Source: Nematostella vectensis (taxonomy: Eukaryota > Cnidaria > Anthozoa > Actiniaria > Edwardsiidae). Taken from it: a stretch of DNA of 64,000 nt. Location: positions 15,512,887-15,576,886 of the forward strand of contig NC_064034.1 of the NCBI RefSeq assembly GCF_932526225.1. Direction: 5' to 3'. Below, one piece after another: positions 10,320 through 20,316 of the stretch. Each line of letters opens with the position of its first letter. Within the stretch, counting starts at the first letter, position 1. The position numbers and the translations under genes are program-made. Under the pieces are notes generated by a model. It ran no database searches. It was not told the DNA's origin and saw nothing but the letters and a program-made list of their open reading frames with translations.

Positions 10320-13165
10320 TACATAATGAACCTGAAAATCCTTCCGCTGCTCAACAATCTGAGCAATCTACCTCACATTCTCATTTCTCATCTTCTCAAA
10401 TCCTAGAACTATTTTCTCGAGCAATCGACACAAAGTTTGAGGAGAAATTTGGTGATTTCAAAGAACTCATGGTCTCGAAGAGAAAGAGAAAATCCAAGAT
10501 TCCAAGTTTAAGAAACTCAAATCCAGATCTTCATTTAAATTCAAAGGGACGAAATCTAATTTGACCTTAACAGTTCTATTCTAGAAGGCCTAGATTTCTA
10601 ACGGCGTTTTTAGTGGTCAATTAAGTGGGCCTCCACCGAGCTTGAAAATCTCAAAAAACTTCTAAATAAGAGAAATAAGCTAATACTTTGCGGACAAACG
10701 ACCGGGGGGTTGGACTGCAGCTGACGAGTACGAATCTGACGACTTAGCCGCCGATTCAAAAGATGAGGAGAAACTTAGAGCCGCCGAAAGAAGGGTTCTG
10801 GCTAAAATCCGAGCATCAAAAACGAGCAAGAAGTTAAACCAACAGAAGCAGTCTAGCTACTCAAGAAACTCTCCCACTGCCGTCTCTCAGCCATAGCAAG
10901 AATGTTACGGCAACCAACACTCAGATACGTGAGGCAATATTTTCGGGCATCCCAGAAGGCAACCACAGCCAAGTGACAGATCTTTTACCTGCGGTGGCTT
11001 TGGACACTGGTCCATCAACCCAATCTGCCCAACTATAGCAAACCAGCAGGTCGGAGCCGATCCACCACTAATACAACCGCAACCAGTACCTATTGAAGAT
11101 TGAAAGCACAAGAAATTCTCGGACAATAGTGTTAATTATCCTATTGAAAACACGTGTTATTCAAAGTCTAATGACAAGCAAATCACTAAAGTGATAGGCC
11201 GACTGCGGTCGTGTATTGACTTTTAGAAATCTATTGATGCACTGTTATTTATTCTGGATACCATTTCTCGCAGTTATATAATACCCTTTGATTCTACTTC
11301 ACCGCCAGCTTCCCTGCGTAATAATAAGTCTGCTTTACTACATGGTGACTTTGTTGAAACTGGAATACAAGAGTTCTTTGAAGCTGGTTCTGCTGTAGAG
11401 TGCGTTTCTCCACCGACGATGATTAACCGTTTGTCGGTTTCTATTCAACCCAATGGTAAAAAGCGCCTTATTTTGGATCTTACATATGTAAATCCTTTTG
11501 TGCCTAAGTGTAAGATTCAGTTTGAAGAAGCGAAATCTATGTTAAATTGTTTGTTGAAATGCCCTGCTAGCTGTGTATTCATTTGACATAAAATCTGGCT
11601 ATCATCATTTGGAGATTTTTCCTCCCGACCAAGAGTTTTTGGGCTTTTCTAGGGTTTCCTGTGGTATCACTAAATATTTCAAGTTTTGTGTTTTGCCATT
11701 TGGTTTGTCGACAGGGCCTCATATATTTACCAAGTTAATGAGACCATTGGTTAAGCATTGGCGCAGTAAAGCATTTAACATGGTTTATTTAGACGACGGT
11801 TTGGGGGTGTCCCCTTCTTTTGATTCCTGTTTTACCCAAGCTCTCTCTCTCTGTTAAACAAGATCTTGAAAATAGTGGGTTTGTTCCTAATGTTCTAAAG
11901 AGTAATTGATACCCTTCTCAGTTTACCAAGTGGCTTGGTTTTCACTCGAACCTTGAGAAGAAGTTGCTTACAGTTCCAGAGGAAAAAATCGAGACTGCTT
12001 TCGATAATTGAGGAGGCACTGGCCTCAGGGAAGTTATCAGCTAGAAAGCTAGCTCGTATCACTGGATTGATTCATTTCAACATACTTGTCTTTGGCAATG
12101 TTTGCAAATTGATGTCTGAATCATTATATCGCAAAATAGAGACTAAAATTAACTGGTCGTCTTTGCTTTGCTTAGATGATGGATGCAAAAGCGAATTGCA
12201 TTTTTTGGCGTCAAAACTCTATTCGACTTAATTCCAAATCGCTTATGTTGAAAGTTAAGATCCCAAATAGAGTTGTTTATTCTGACGCTAGTAACACTGG
12301 TTGCGCAGCTTACGTTACCATGAATGACACACCGGTGTGTTACAAGAATTGGAATTGGCTCCACGTAGAGAGAATTAAAGTGCATGCTTTTTGCGCTTCA
12401 CAGCTTTAAGCACTTGCTTTTCGGGAATGCCATTAAGGTAATTCCCTTGAAATAGTTCTACAACCCAGAATTTTTCAAAACTTGGCATAAACAATATTAA
12501 AGTTAAAAAAATGGGGGTACCGACCTCGTTTTCACAACAGAGGGGTGTAGAGTTGACGCGTTTTTACTGATCGCGCAAGGAAAAATCCCAACTCTTAGAT
12601 TTCAAAAAGAGTGCCTTTTGTCTTTAGAAAATTAAGTTCTGTTTGTCGAGCTGCCAAAATCCGATTTCCTAAACGATAACCTGTAGTAGCTAATGTTCAA
12701 AACAAATCACATTTTAAGAGATCGCACTAAAAGACATTGTTTTCGACACTATTCATACGGTAAAAAGCGCCATTTTGAAGTATTTTTACGGCTTTTAAAA
12801 GAAATAACAAAACTTCTACAACCCAACTTTTTTTCTTCTCTCAGTATATCATTTTTCCGTATATATTTAACTATTTGAGCAAATATAAAATGGGGGTAAC
12901 CCCATTTTATGTTTTTCTGTCAAAGCGATTTTAAGTAAAAAAAACGCGCGCCTTTTGCTGTGTTTTCTTGTACAACTGTGGGGCGCACGCGCACTTAATA
13001 CCGGAAAATTCGAACAAACAGCGCGCGCCACTATGCACAGAAGGGGTGCGCAGTGCAATTCAAGGGAATTACCTTAAATGGTTTACCGATAACAAAGCAG
13101 TTGAAAGTATTGTTGATTCAGGAAGTATTAAGGCTCATTTGCACAAGTTGGCTCCACCACCAGGG
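10320..13165 (+). pseudogene. DIRS-like retroelement gag/RT/RNase H relic
   Basis: Order fits a DIRS-type element. The gag-like region runs from about 10380 to 10900 (GGWTAADEYESDDLAADS, a basic coiled segment and a CX2C-like knuckle SFTCGGFGHWS near 10980). RT runs from about 11400: PNGKKRLILDLTYVNPFV, FDIKSGYHHLEIFP, FKFCVLPFGLSTGP and the catalytic YLDDG at about 11785-11800. The RT thumb and RNase H follow (RKLARITGLIHF; VYSDASNTGCAAYV). RNase H continues after an inserted MITE with KWFTDNKAVESIVDSGS at about 13079-13130. Frames are broken at several points (for example near 11575, 11860 and 12230). No tyrosine recombinase or split terminal repeats were found, so DIRS versus another YR/gypsy group is by RT motif only. 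Confidence 0.65.
12437..13073. mobile_element. 637-bp MITE flanked by TTAA (piggyBac-like target)
   Basis: Perfect 15-bp terminal inverted repeats GGTAATTCCCTTGAA (12437-12451) and its reverse complement (13059-13073) lie between TTAA at 12433-12436 and TTAA at 13074-13077. The element splits the RNase H coding sequence of the DIRS-like relic. With one TTAA kept, the flanking reading frame runs across the site without a stop (FGNAIKWFTDN). Interior is non-coding, includes two stretches beginning AAAATGGGGGTA (about 12499 and 12887) and a GC-rich 3' third. TTAA specificity is characteristic of piggyBac-type transposition, though the TIR does not begin with the usual CCC. Confidence 0.8.
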
Positions 13166-13374
13166 CTACCGTAATCAGAAAGAAGCGAGACCCCAAGGGA
13201 GGTACAACAGGAGCAGCCGCCAGCAATGCAAGAGACAGCAAGTGCCCCTGTCGTCACGTGAAGTGGAAGGGTTGTTAAGCCGTCAGTTTGATTCCGGTAA
13301 TTGTCATTTAGAACATTGAACGTGTTTTTTATTTGTATATAGCATTTATTTGAGTTTTGTTATGGAAAGGGAGA
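13166..13374 (+). pseudogene. Ty3/gypsy pol C-terminal tail with polypurine tract
   Basis: The last residues show the typical gypsy pol ending SGRVVKPSV (about 13261-13290), interrupted by stops. A polypurine tract GGAAAGGGAGA at 13364-13374 precedes the LTR and would prime plus-strand synthesis. The join to the DIRS-like relic near 13165 is abrupt. Confidence 0.55.
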
Positions 13375-13564
13375 TGTGACGTTATTTGTAATACTACTCC
13401 CATTGATTGCCTGATTAGTTGTGTGATTAAGCTGAGACAATCATATTGTAATAGGACCCGGAGTTCGGGTGTGTACACAGATTCAAACAGTAAAAGGAGC
13501 TTACAAATAACCCAAACCTTTAGTGTCTTTCTTGCCTTGTTAACTCCCCTATGACAACGTTACA
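13375..13564 (+). repeat. Probable 3' LTR of a gypsy element (190 bp)
   Basis: Starts TGTGACGTT right after the polypurine tract and ends AACGTTACA, an imperfect inverted terminal repeat of the TG...CA type. No matching 5' LTR was found in the window, so it is either a truncated element or the remaining end of a broken one. Confidence 0.6.
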
Positions 13565-13959
13565 GACATTAATGCAGACAATATTGTTTCTTTCAAGTAC
13601 TTTATAATAAATGCACAATTAACAAATTTATACCTGGAAACAGTGACAAAGAAATTCAAATAAAGTACACAAGTAAATGACCAATCACCCGTATCGTTGT
13701 TACGGAATGTTCAATGGAAAAAAGGAATGCGATAATGTTAACAAGAATTACCATCTTGCTCAGTCAAATCACTATGCCGATAATACATTGCATTGAAAGG
13801 AAAGCACGCTTAAAATGAAAGCATCTAAACAAGCAGAAACCAGAAAAAGACTTGAATATTGTTTTTTAGAACTATGGCTTTATTCAATTTTTAGCACATA
13901 CATTATCGTACACTAGAACAAGCCAGCTAAAAAGCACCGTAGACATGTACCCATTAGGT

Positions 13960-14600
13960 ACCTATTCTTAAAACCAGGTAATAAAACAGTTGCAGTTATC
14001 AAAGGACAAGAATCCTATGAAATTTTGCAAAGCTCTTGTGCAACAACACTCAAGCAGGCAAATAACATCATCAAAGAGGGGAAAGTTTCCATAGATGGAA
14101 GGGATATTCCTATAAAGCTACACCTTGGTGAGATTTTAAGGTACAGTCATGGTGCATGAATTGAAAGAGTCATGTGGTTGACGATTTGTAGGAAAGTACA
14201 TGGATGTGATTTTAGTTATACGGTTTAACTGGTTATTTTATTTTTTTACAATTTCTAAGTTTCTACTTCATATGCTTGGCATGAAGGGAGCTACAGTACT
14301 TCTGATTGTCTGCGTATGGTGTGAAATCCACAAAAATGACAGGTAAACAATTTACAAAATACATTATCAGTATGAAATCTGATTACTTAAAGCAACAGTT
14401 TCTGATCATTCTCAGATTCGACATTCGACCGAACCTCAAGACTACTATTGGGGAGAGAAAGAACCCTGGACAAAGTCAAAGAGTGCGCCAAGAGAAAGAA
14501 GTTGTCCTGTGAGCACTAGCAACTGCTGAATGTAACACTTGACCATGTTGTCTCTGATGAACTGCATTTAATGCTGAGAGTGACAGGTTATACCTTACCT
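13960..14600 (+). pseudogene. Relic of an unnamed cnidarian TE-associated protein
   Basis: Discontinuous coding-like pieces: GKVSIDGRDIPIKLHLG (about 14080-14133), VCVWCEIHKNDR (about 14308-14341) and LDHVVSDELHLMLRVT (about 14537-14590). I associate this combination with large uncharacterised repeat-encoded proteins in cnidarian genomes but cannot name the family. Frames shift between the pieces. Alternative: a decayed host multi-exon gene. Confidence 0.35.
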
Positions 14601-15344
14601 ATATGTAATTAATTTATTAATTTAATGTGTTTGTTTAGCATTATCTGAGCTGTCCGTCCAGTCTTTGTCTCCGAAATTCGCAGGAAAACACCACAAACCC
14701 ATATTTTTGCCGTTTATTCAGTCTCTGTGAAACAGGGACTTTTGTGGATCAACATGGCTGCCATTATGTCACCTCACTTCTGACTGGTTAATCGCGCAAG
14801 CTTGATTAACATGTTGGAAGATAAGCTTACAAAGAACCTTGTTTTGGAAGCTCTGGACTGGGAGACTCTCTGTGGTAGAGTTAATAACAACAGTTCTTAT
14901 ATGCATTTTGCTTGGGCCTCAATGCGTTTTCAATTCATGAAATTAATACTTATTTAAAAAAATTAGCAAACTTTGAGTAAAAATTGAATCATTAAACCTA
15001 GAAGTTTTCACAGGGAAGTAAAGTGCTTACGCTTAGATTGGCTGGTCATTTAATTGCAAGGGTAAAACCTTTATTCTTATAGATTTGTCTGGGGGCAGTT
15101 GGCAGCTGGCTTTTCTTTGCAGCCACTGTCTTGGCTGATCACTAACCCTTTGTTTCGGGGTTTCTCTATTTGTTTTATAAGAGAAAGGGCATAGACAAAT
15201 TCCTTGTTGCATTTCTTTTTAACAAAAGAAATTATTTAATTGAAGGTCTGATAACCATAACAGGCAATCCCATTAGTTTGGGAGGGGACGTGCAGTCATA
15301 GTCATATTTTGGAATAAAGGAATTATAAAAACAGCTACAGACTG
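14601..15344. other. No gene recognised
   Basis: No domain or repeat found. Short ORFs only. Confidence 0.4.
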
Positions 15345-15770
15345 TGCATTTTTAGGCCAAAATTTTTTGGCTCAAGTAACGCCACAAAGAGAGAACATGG
15401 AGCTCAATGTTGACAACAAGCGTTTATGTTCACCAACTGTCCCATTTGCTGAATCTTTATTTGGGAAAGATCCAGGTCTCTCTAAACAATTAAGGACTTG
15501 GTAGAGGCAACTAAAGTGCGTAAGAAGATAAGAAAAAACCAAGACAGGACTCATTTTAAAGGGTATAATTATAAGTCCTTTAAGCATAATAAAGGCAGGA
15601 GATTTGGCTACAAATACTTGAGCAACACTTTAAACTAACAAAGACCAAGTTTCCAATTTAATCCAAAAAGGCCGAGCTTTCACTTTAAATTCCAAAAGGC
15701 TCATCTTTCAATCGTGTAGTGTTTCTAAAACCCATCCGCAATTCATGTTAATTAGTTAAGCACATGCTCG
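15345..15770 (+). pseudogene. DIRS-like gag C-terminal relic
   Basis: Reads FLGQNFLAQ near the start, then LCSPTVPFAESLFGKD and, in another frame, basic sequence KNQDRTHFKGYNYKSFKHNK. The pattern (LCSS..P.T.LLFGDD followed by a basic Lys/Arg-rich tail) matches the end of the first ORF of DIRS-type elements. Broken by stops; recognition is from memory of the family pattern, so moderate confidence. Confidence 0.4.
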
Positions 15771-17189
15771 CACTCATGAAGCACACACAGGACAGCGACG
15801 GAGGAACAAGAACCAAACCGAAAAAGTGTGTTCCAAGAGGGTAATCTCAGGGAATTTCTGAAGCGAAGTGCAAATTCATAATTCATGACAGGGCAGTTTC
15901 ACTTCCTGCTTTTCCATCCTGAATTAGATATAATCCACTAATAGTATTTTTAGCTACAATTAATCTATCTACAGTATTCAATGAAACTATGGCAAGTATT
16001 GGAATTTTTTTCAGATTTAATTTTCCGCGCCCTTGAAGGTTTGTTTACACATCTTCTGAAATTGTCTAGAATACGATTTCTCCTCTACGATGATATTTTT
16101 GGAGATAGACTTATTACTGTGTGACAGTGTGAAATAGACTTGACTTTATCTTGTGCATGTGTATGTTGTAAAGAGTGTGCATGTTTTTATTTCTCTTATT
16201 TTGGGTAGCCTTTGTTTAATTTCCTTATATAGATGTCATGACTTTATTTGTAAAGTGTCTACAGTTGTGTGATTTCTGCGTATTTTTTAGTTCCGTCCCA
16301 GCGCTCGCGTCGTGAAGTTGTAAATTTCTTTGTCTTCGTAAACTTTCGAGCCATCCGCCGCACCAACCTATTCCACTCCATCACAGCTGTATACTTTTAG
16401 TGTGTTTTTCTTGGGAGACACGGAGGTCTGAAGGTCATTAGTCCTTTTTGCTGCGTGAAATAAATTATCTTTGTGCTTCTGTGAAATCTTGAAAATGGCT
16501 CTTTTGCGAATGTGATCCTCTCTCGCTTATAAAAACGTGTGAGTTAGAACTTTGCTCCCTGGTATAATATTGAAATAAAAAAACAATTTGCACACCTCTT
16601 CCTCGGTAATGTGTGGAAATGGTATTGTTTCAGAGTTTTCAAACCCAGCACAGTTTTTCCGTGAAAGGTGGCGCACGGTCCATTCCATAACGTATTATTA
16701 TAGTATAGATTGCCTATAACACTAAGAGCACTAAGACGGTTTCCAGTATATCGTGAAACATTGCCTTATAAGCAAAAAGAAATAAAAACAAGTGAAGTGT
16801 TCCCCATGTTATAAAAACCAAAATAGTAGACTTGTCCCCAGGCTATACTGTACTCCCTTGCTGTGAGCTCCATGATGCTTTGCGCCTGCACTGACTCCTC
16901 TTCGACTAGCCTGTCAGTTCTTTTACCAATATTTCCATTTCCCCCCCCCCCCTCCCCCAAAAAAAGTTTATTTCACCAGTGACCAAAGAAAGCTATGTTT
17001 TGAAAAGTATTCAAAAGGTTTTTTGTAGGATTTTGCTGTGTATGTTAGAAAAAAAAATTGGCTTGTTAGTTTTTGGTTAAACTTCGTATAGATGGAGGGT
17101 TCTGAAGCCTCTCAAGCTATCGCAAAAAGGAGAGGATGTTCTTCAGGGTAATAGGTCCTCATTAGAATTAGGAAAGCAGGACTCAAGCT
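15771..17189. other. No gene recognised; poly-C tract
   Basis: AT-rich sequence without recognisable coding regions. A cytosine-rich tract occurs at about 16940-16960. Confidence 0.45.
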
Positions 17190-18420
17190 CAGGCCACCTG
17201 TTCCAGCTGTCTGTAACATCCCTTGGTCACATGGTCGGCTGCTAGGGGATCTCTACAGGCCCAGACAACACCAGGTGGAAGACAAGCCACTAACGGACAC
17301 ATGCGACAGAGCTGCGTAGCTTCCTGGGTTTGTGCTGATTTTATTGCCACTATGTAAAAGCCTCCAGGTAAGTTGCAATACTTAACCGACAGCAAAGCAC
17401 TAAGGCTGGATTGAGAGCTGGTCACCAGCCGCCTTAAGAGTGAATAGAGGGAGGGAAAGTTCCTGGCTCTGATTATCTCCTGGAAGGAGAATTGTTGGGC
17501 CTCCCAGAGTGGCAGTGTCTGCTGAGAGTCTGGCCACCAAGGCAAACTGGAGGCAGTGGGACTGCCTTGAACTCCATGAAAACATCCTATACAGTACCTA
17601 CGATGGGAATCATGTGGAATCAGACTGGTGTTGAAAGTGTGACATGTTCAAGGCGAGAAGGCCCCCTAAAAAGAAGTCTTGCAGCGCTATGACAAGGTTC
17701 CAAATTAAAGTTTAGACCTTTTTAAGACATAAAATTTCCAAATTTAATATAAACATGTACAAATATAACACCCAACAAACCAAATAAATAAATTAAAAGA
17801 TATTTTTTGCTAGAAATTCTACAAATTTATCTGAAATTTTAGAAAGATAAGACTTTTTAAGACCATTGACAAAAATTTCCCAAAATTTAATACCTTTTTC
17901 CCAAAATTTAAGACATTTTAACATTTTTTAATGACCAGCAGGAACCATGCATGAAGTCGAGAAAGTTGCCATCAAACTTTTTGCCCCACCACCAATGCCT
18001 GACCTACACATAACCAAACCAGGAAGCAGTTACTGTGGCTGTCAAGATGGTGCAGGAGTTCATGGGCCGTTTTGAAGTACCCCTGCAGCTGTACACCGAT
18101 AAGAGGGGGAATTTAAGTCAACAGAGATTGGGGTCCTCTTAGGCATTGAAATGAAAAGAACCACAACACTGCACCTGCAGTCTGATTGGATGGTCGAGCG
18201 ATATAACCAGACACTTGGGGAGATGCTGGCCAAGTTCATCACAGACAACCAGAAGGATTGGGATTAACCCTACTGATGATGGCTTACTGCACAGCTGTTC
18301 ATGAAACTACAGGCATGACGGGCCTGATGATGCTAGGATGGGAGGTGGCCAATCCTGCGCATCTATACATGATGCAGTGTTCGTACAACTTCCGGTATAG
18401 CTTAATTCTGCTGCATTGTT
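17190..18420 (+). pseudogene. Ty3/gypsy RT-RNase H-integrase relic
   Basis: About 17205-17365 reads LGHMVGC, GISTGPDN and ATELRSFLGLC, the region after the RT palm. About 17600-17690 carries the integrase zinc-binding end (VTCSRREGPLKRSLAAL). Beyond an inserted MITE, 17950-18420 is the integrase core: EKVAIKLFAP, NQEAVTVAVKMVQEFMGRF, VPLQLYTDKRGNF (the second catalytic Asp region), LHLQSDWMVERYNQTLGEML with the catalytic Glu, and YCTAVHETTGMTGLMMLG. Several frameshifts. It differs from the 8.2-kb integrase relic, so it is a separate gypsy lineage. Confidence 0.75.
17692..17954. mobile_element. Probable hAT-like MITE inside the gypsy integrase
   Basis: Begins with CAAGGTTCC and ends with GGAACCATG, decayed inverted termini of the CAGGGTTCC type. 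The interior is AT-rich with repeated TTTAAGAC/AATTTAAGAC motifs typical of hAT-type MITEs. The integrase coding sequence stops on one side and resumes on the other. An 8-bp target duplication is not clearly preserved. Confidence 0.45.
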
Positions 18421-18499
18421 AACATCCAGGAACAGAAGGGGCCATTCGGGAGACTTGGGGATCAGTAGCTAGCGTGGGAAATGGCGCTTACATAAACAG

Positions 18500-18690
18500 G
18501 CTCTAAAACACCACAAAATGGCTGGAATGAAGGTTCAGGATATATATGAAGATCTCCAGGACCCAGTGCCAGCCCCAGGTGAGGATTTCTAGATAGTGAT
18601 ATGGAAGCTCAACAAGCACTTCAAGGTGCAGGAAAATATACGAGCACATGAACAATTCAACGTCTGAATCAATTAAGTTTGGCATGACAG
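18500..18690 (+). pseudogene. Ty3/gypsy gag fragment
   Basis: Reads LKHHKMAGMKVQDIYEDLQD, then PVPAPGEDF and, after a stop, LNKHFKVQENIRAHEQF. This resembles the gag capsid region of gypsy elements (AG..V.DIFE.L.D...LN.HF.PQ.N...ER). It lies downstream of integrase, out of normal gag-pol order, so it is a separate insertion or a rearranged piece. Confidence 0.5.
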
Positions 18691-19427
18691 AATTAAGTTT
18701 GACAAGGCAGTAAGCAGGCTGCATTAGTCGTTCTGTATAGCAAAAGCACAACACAAATCCCATATTTTTTTTCCCATTTTGTGCAACAGAAACTCCACAT
18801 CAAGTAAACTTTTACTATTTGCAAGCTATTGAACCGGACACATTTAATGCAATGTATAAATCACCATTACACCCAATGTATTTGTGTCGATACAAATAGA
18901 AAATTAGATTTTGCACAACAGAAGTGCGACGTATGAATGGTACCTGTGTATTCCGATGTTGCTCGCTTTCTCCAGACCTAAAACATGTCGTGTTGTGTGT
19001 GAAAGGGGTCGGTTAAATCCAAGGAAATCCTTCCTTATATCCCTCCATCATGTGCCCGTCGACTGAAGATCTGCGTAGCAAACAAGTGGCACTAACACCT
19101 AAAGAGAAACAAAAAAAAACGATGGTTAAACTGCAGAATGCACGACATTTAATTTTTACATCCAAAGTCAGTGTCAATCCATCTATCTTCTTACATTTTG
19201 GCGGGACGACAATGCAAGATGTAACAACTGTTCGCAAAACTCACCATTCCCAAACCTTTCCCGGTCTTTGAGAATTGCATAATGACAGCGGCGTGGTTGG
19301 ACGTGCCTAGCTTTAGCTCCGCGTTTTGAAGTCGTTGTTTGCACTTTCATGTGCATTAAGTTCATATATGTAATTCAAATATTTAGTGTTGTCGTATGTG
19401 TCTATTTGTTCTTTATTTTTTGTGGCC
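18691..19427. other. Probable LINE 5' UTR region
   Basis: No gene recognised. The part nearest 19428 is presumably the 5' UTR and internal promoter of the downstream LINE, but its 5' boundary cannot be placed without other copies. Confidence 0.35.
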
Positions 19428-20231
19428 ATGGCTTTAACAAGAGAGGTTTTGGAAGAACTACTCGACAAGAAACTGGCGCCATTACAGGCGTCTCTTGACT
19501 TTCTAAATGAAAAGTACGACATCATCTTAAAGAAAGTCTCAGATCAAGAGGTTAAAGTAAAAGAACTCTCGAAAGAGAATTCTCGTCTTCATTCGGAAGT
19601 GGGGCTACTCAGATCTACATTATCAAACCAAGGGAAATGGCTAAACGATCTAGAGCAATATGGCCGCCGGGAATGCCTCGAGATCCGTGGGATCCCTGAG
19701 GTTAAAGGAGAAGACACTTCTCAAATAGCGTGTCAAGTCGCCAACCTAATTGGGGTCAAGCTCTCGAGACAGGATATCTCGACCAGCCACCGCATCAAGC
19801 CTAAAAACTCGACGGCAAAGTTCCCGCCCTCCATCATAGTCAAATTTACAAGCCGTGACAAGCGAGACGAAACATACAAAGCCAGGGGGAGGTTGCGTGA
19901 GCTCTCCACACACAACGTGCCTGGCCTGGATAGATTTAAAAGTAACTCGATCTATCTCAGTGAGTCTCTCACTCAAAGAAACAAGGCATTATTCAAAAGT
20001 GCGTTGGAGGATAGAAAACAAATGAAGTATGACTTCATTTGGACTGCAAATGGAAACATCTATTTGCGCAAGAATGAACGCAGTCCATCGATTCATGTTA
20101 CCGATGAATCGGTATTAATAAATCTAAGAAGCTCCAGCTTTGTTCACGAAGTCGAAGGGGCGACGGCGATGACAGATACCAACATCTCCTCCAAGAGCGA
20201 CAGTGCGGCAAGTACAAATACAGCAAGTTAA
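19428..20231 (+). CDS. LINE ORF1: coiled-coil, L1-ORF1p-like RNA-binding protein
   Basis: 267 aa from the ATG at 19428, chosen because it sits in a strong Kozak context (GGCCATGG); an upstream in-frame GTG is not a plausible animal start. Residues ~5-75 form a coiled coil (heptads through VSDQEVKVKELSKENSRLHS). Residues ~75-165 resemble the RRM-like fold of L1 ORF1p (LEQYGRRECLEIRGIPE, then ISTSHRIK, PPSIIVKFTSRDKRDE). Residues ~165-240 resemble its C-terminal domain (IYLSESLTQRNKALFKSA, FIWTANGNIYLR). Such proteins trimerise and bind element RNA as a chaperone. A Ser/Thr-rich tail follows. Confidence 0.85.
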   Translation: MALTREVLEELLDKKLAPLQASLDFLNEKYDIILKKVSDQEVKVKELSKENSRLHSEVGLLRSTLSNQGKWLNDLEQYGRRECLEIRGIPEVKGEDTSQIACQVANLIGVKLSRQDISTSHRIKPKNSTAKFPPSIIVKFTSRDKRDETYKARGRLRELSTHNVPGLDRFKSNSIYLSESLTQRNKALFKSALEDRKQMKYDFIWTANGNIYLRKNERSPSIHVTDESVLINLRSSSFVHEVEGATAMTDTNISSKSDSAASTNTAS

Positions 20232-20316
20232 GAATAAGTCACATAGCTAACATGTATTCTTTCCATCGAAGTTTACAATTAACTAGATCACATATAAGTT
20301 CTTATGTTGACTTACA

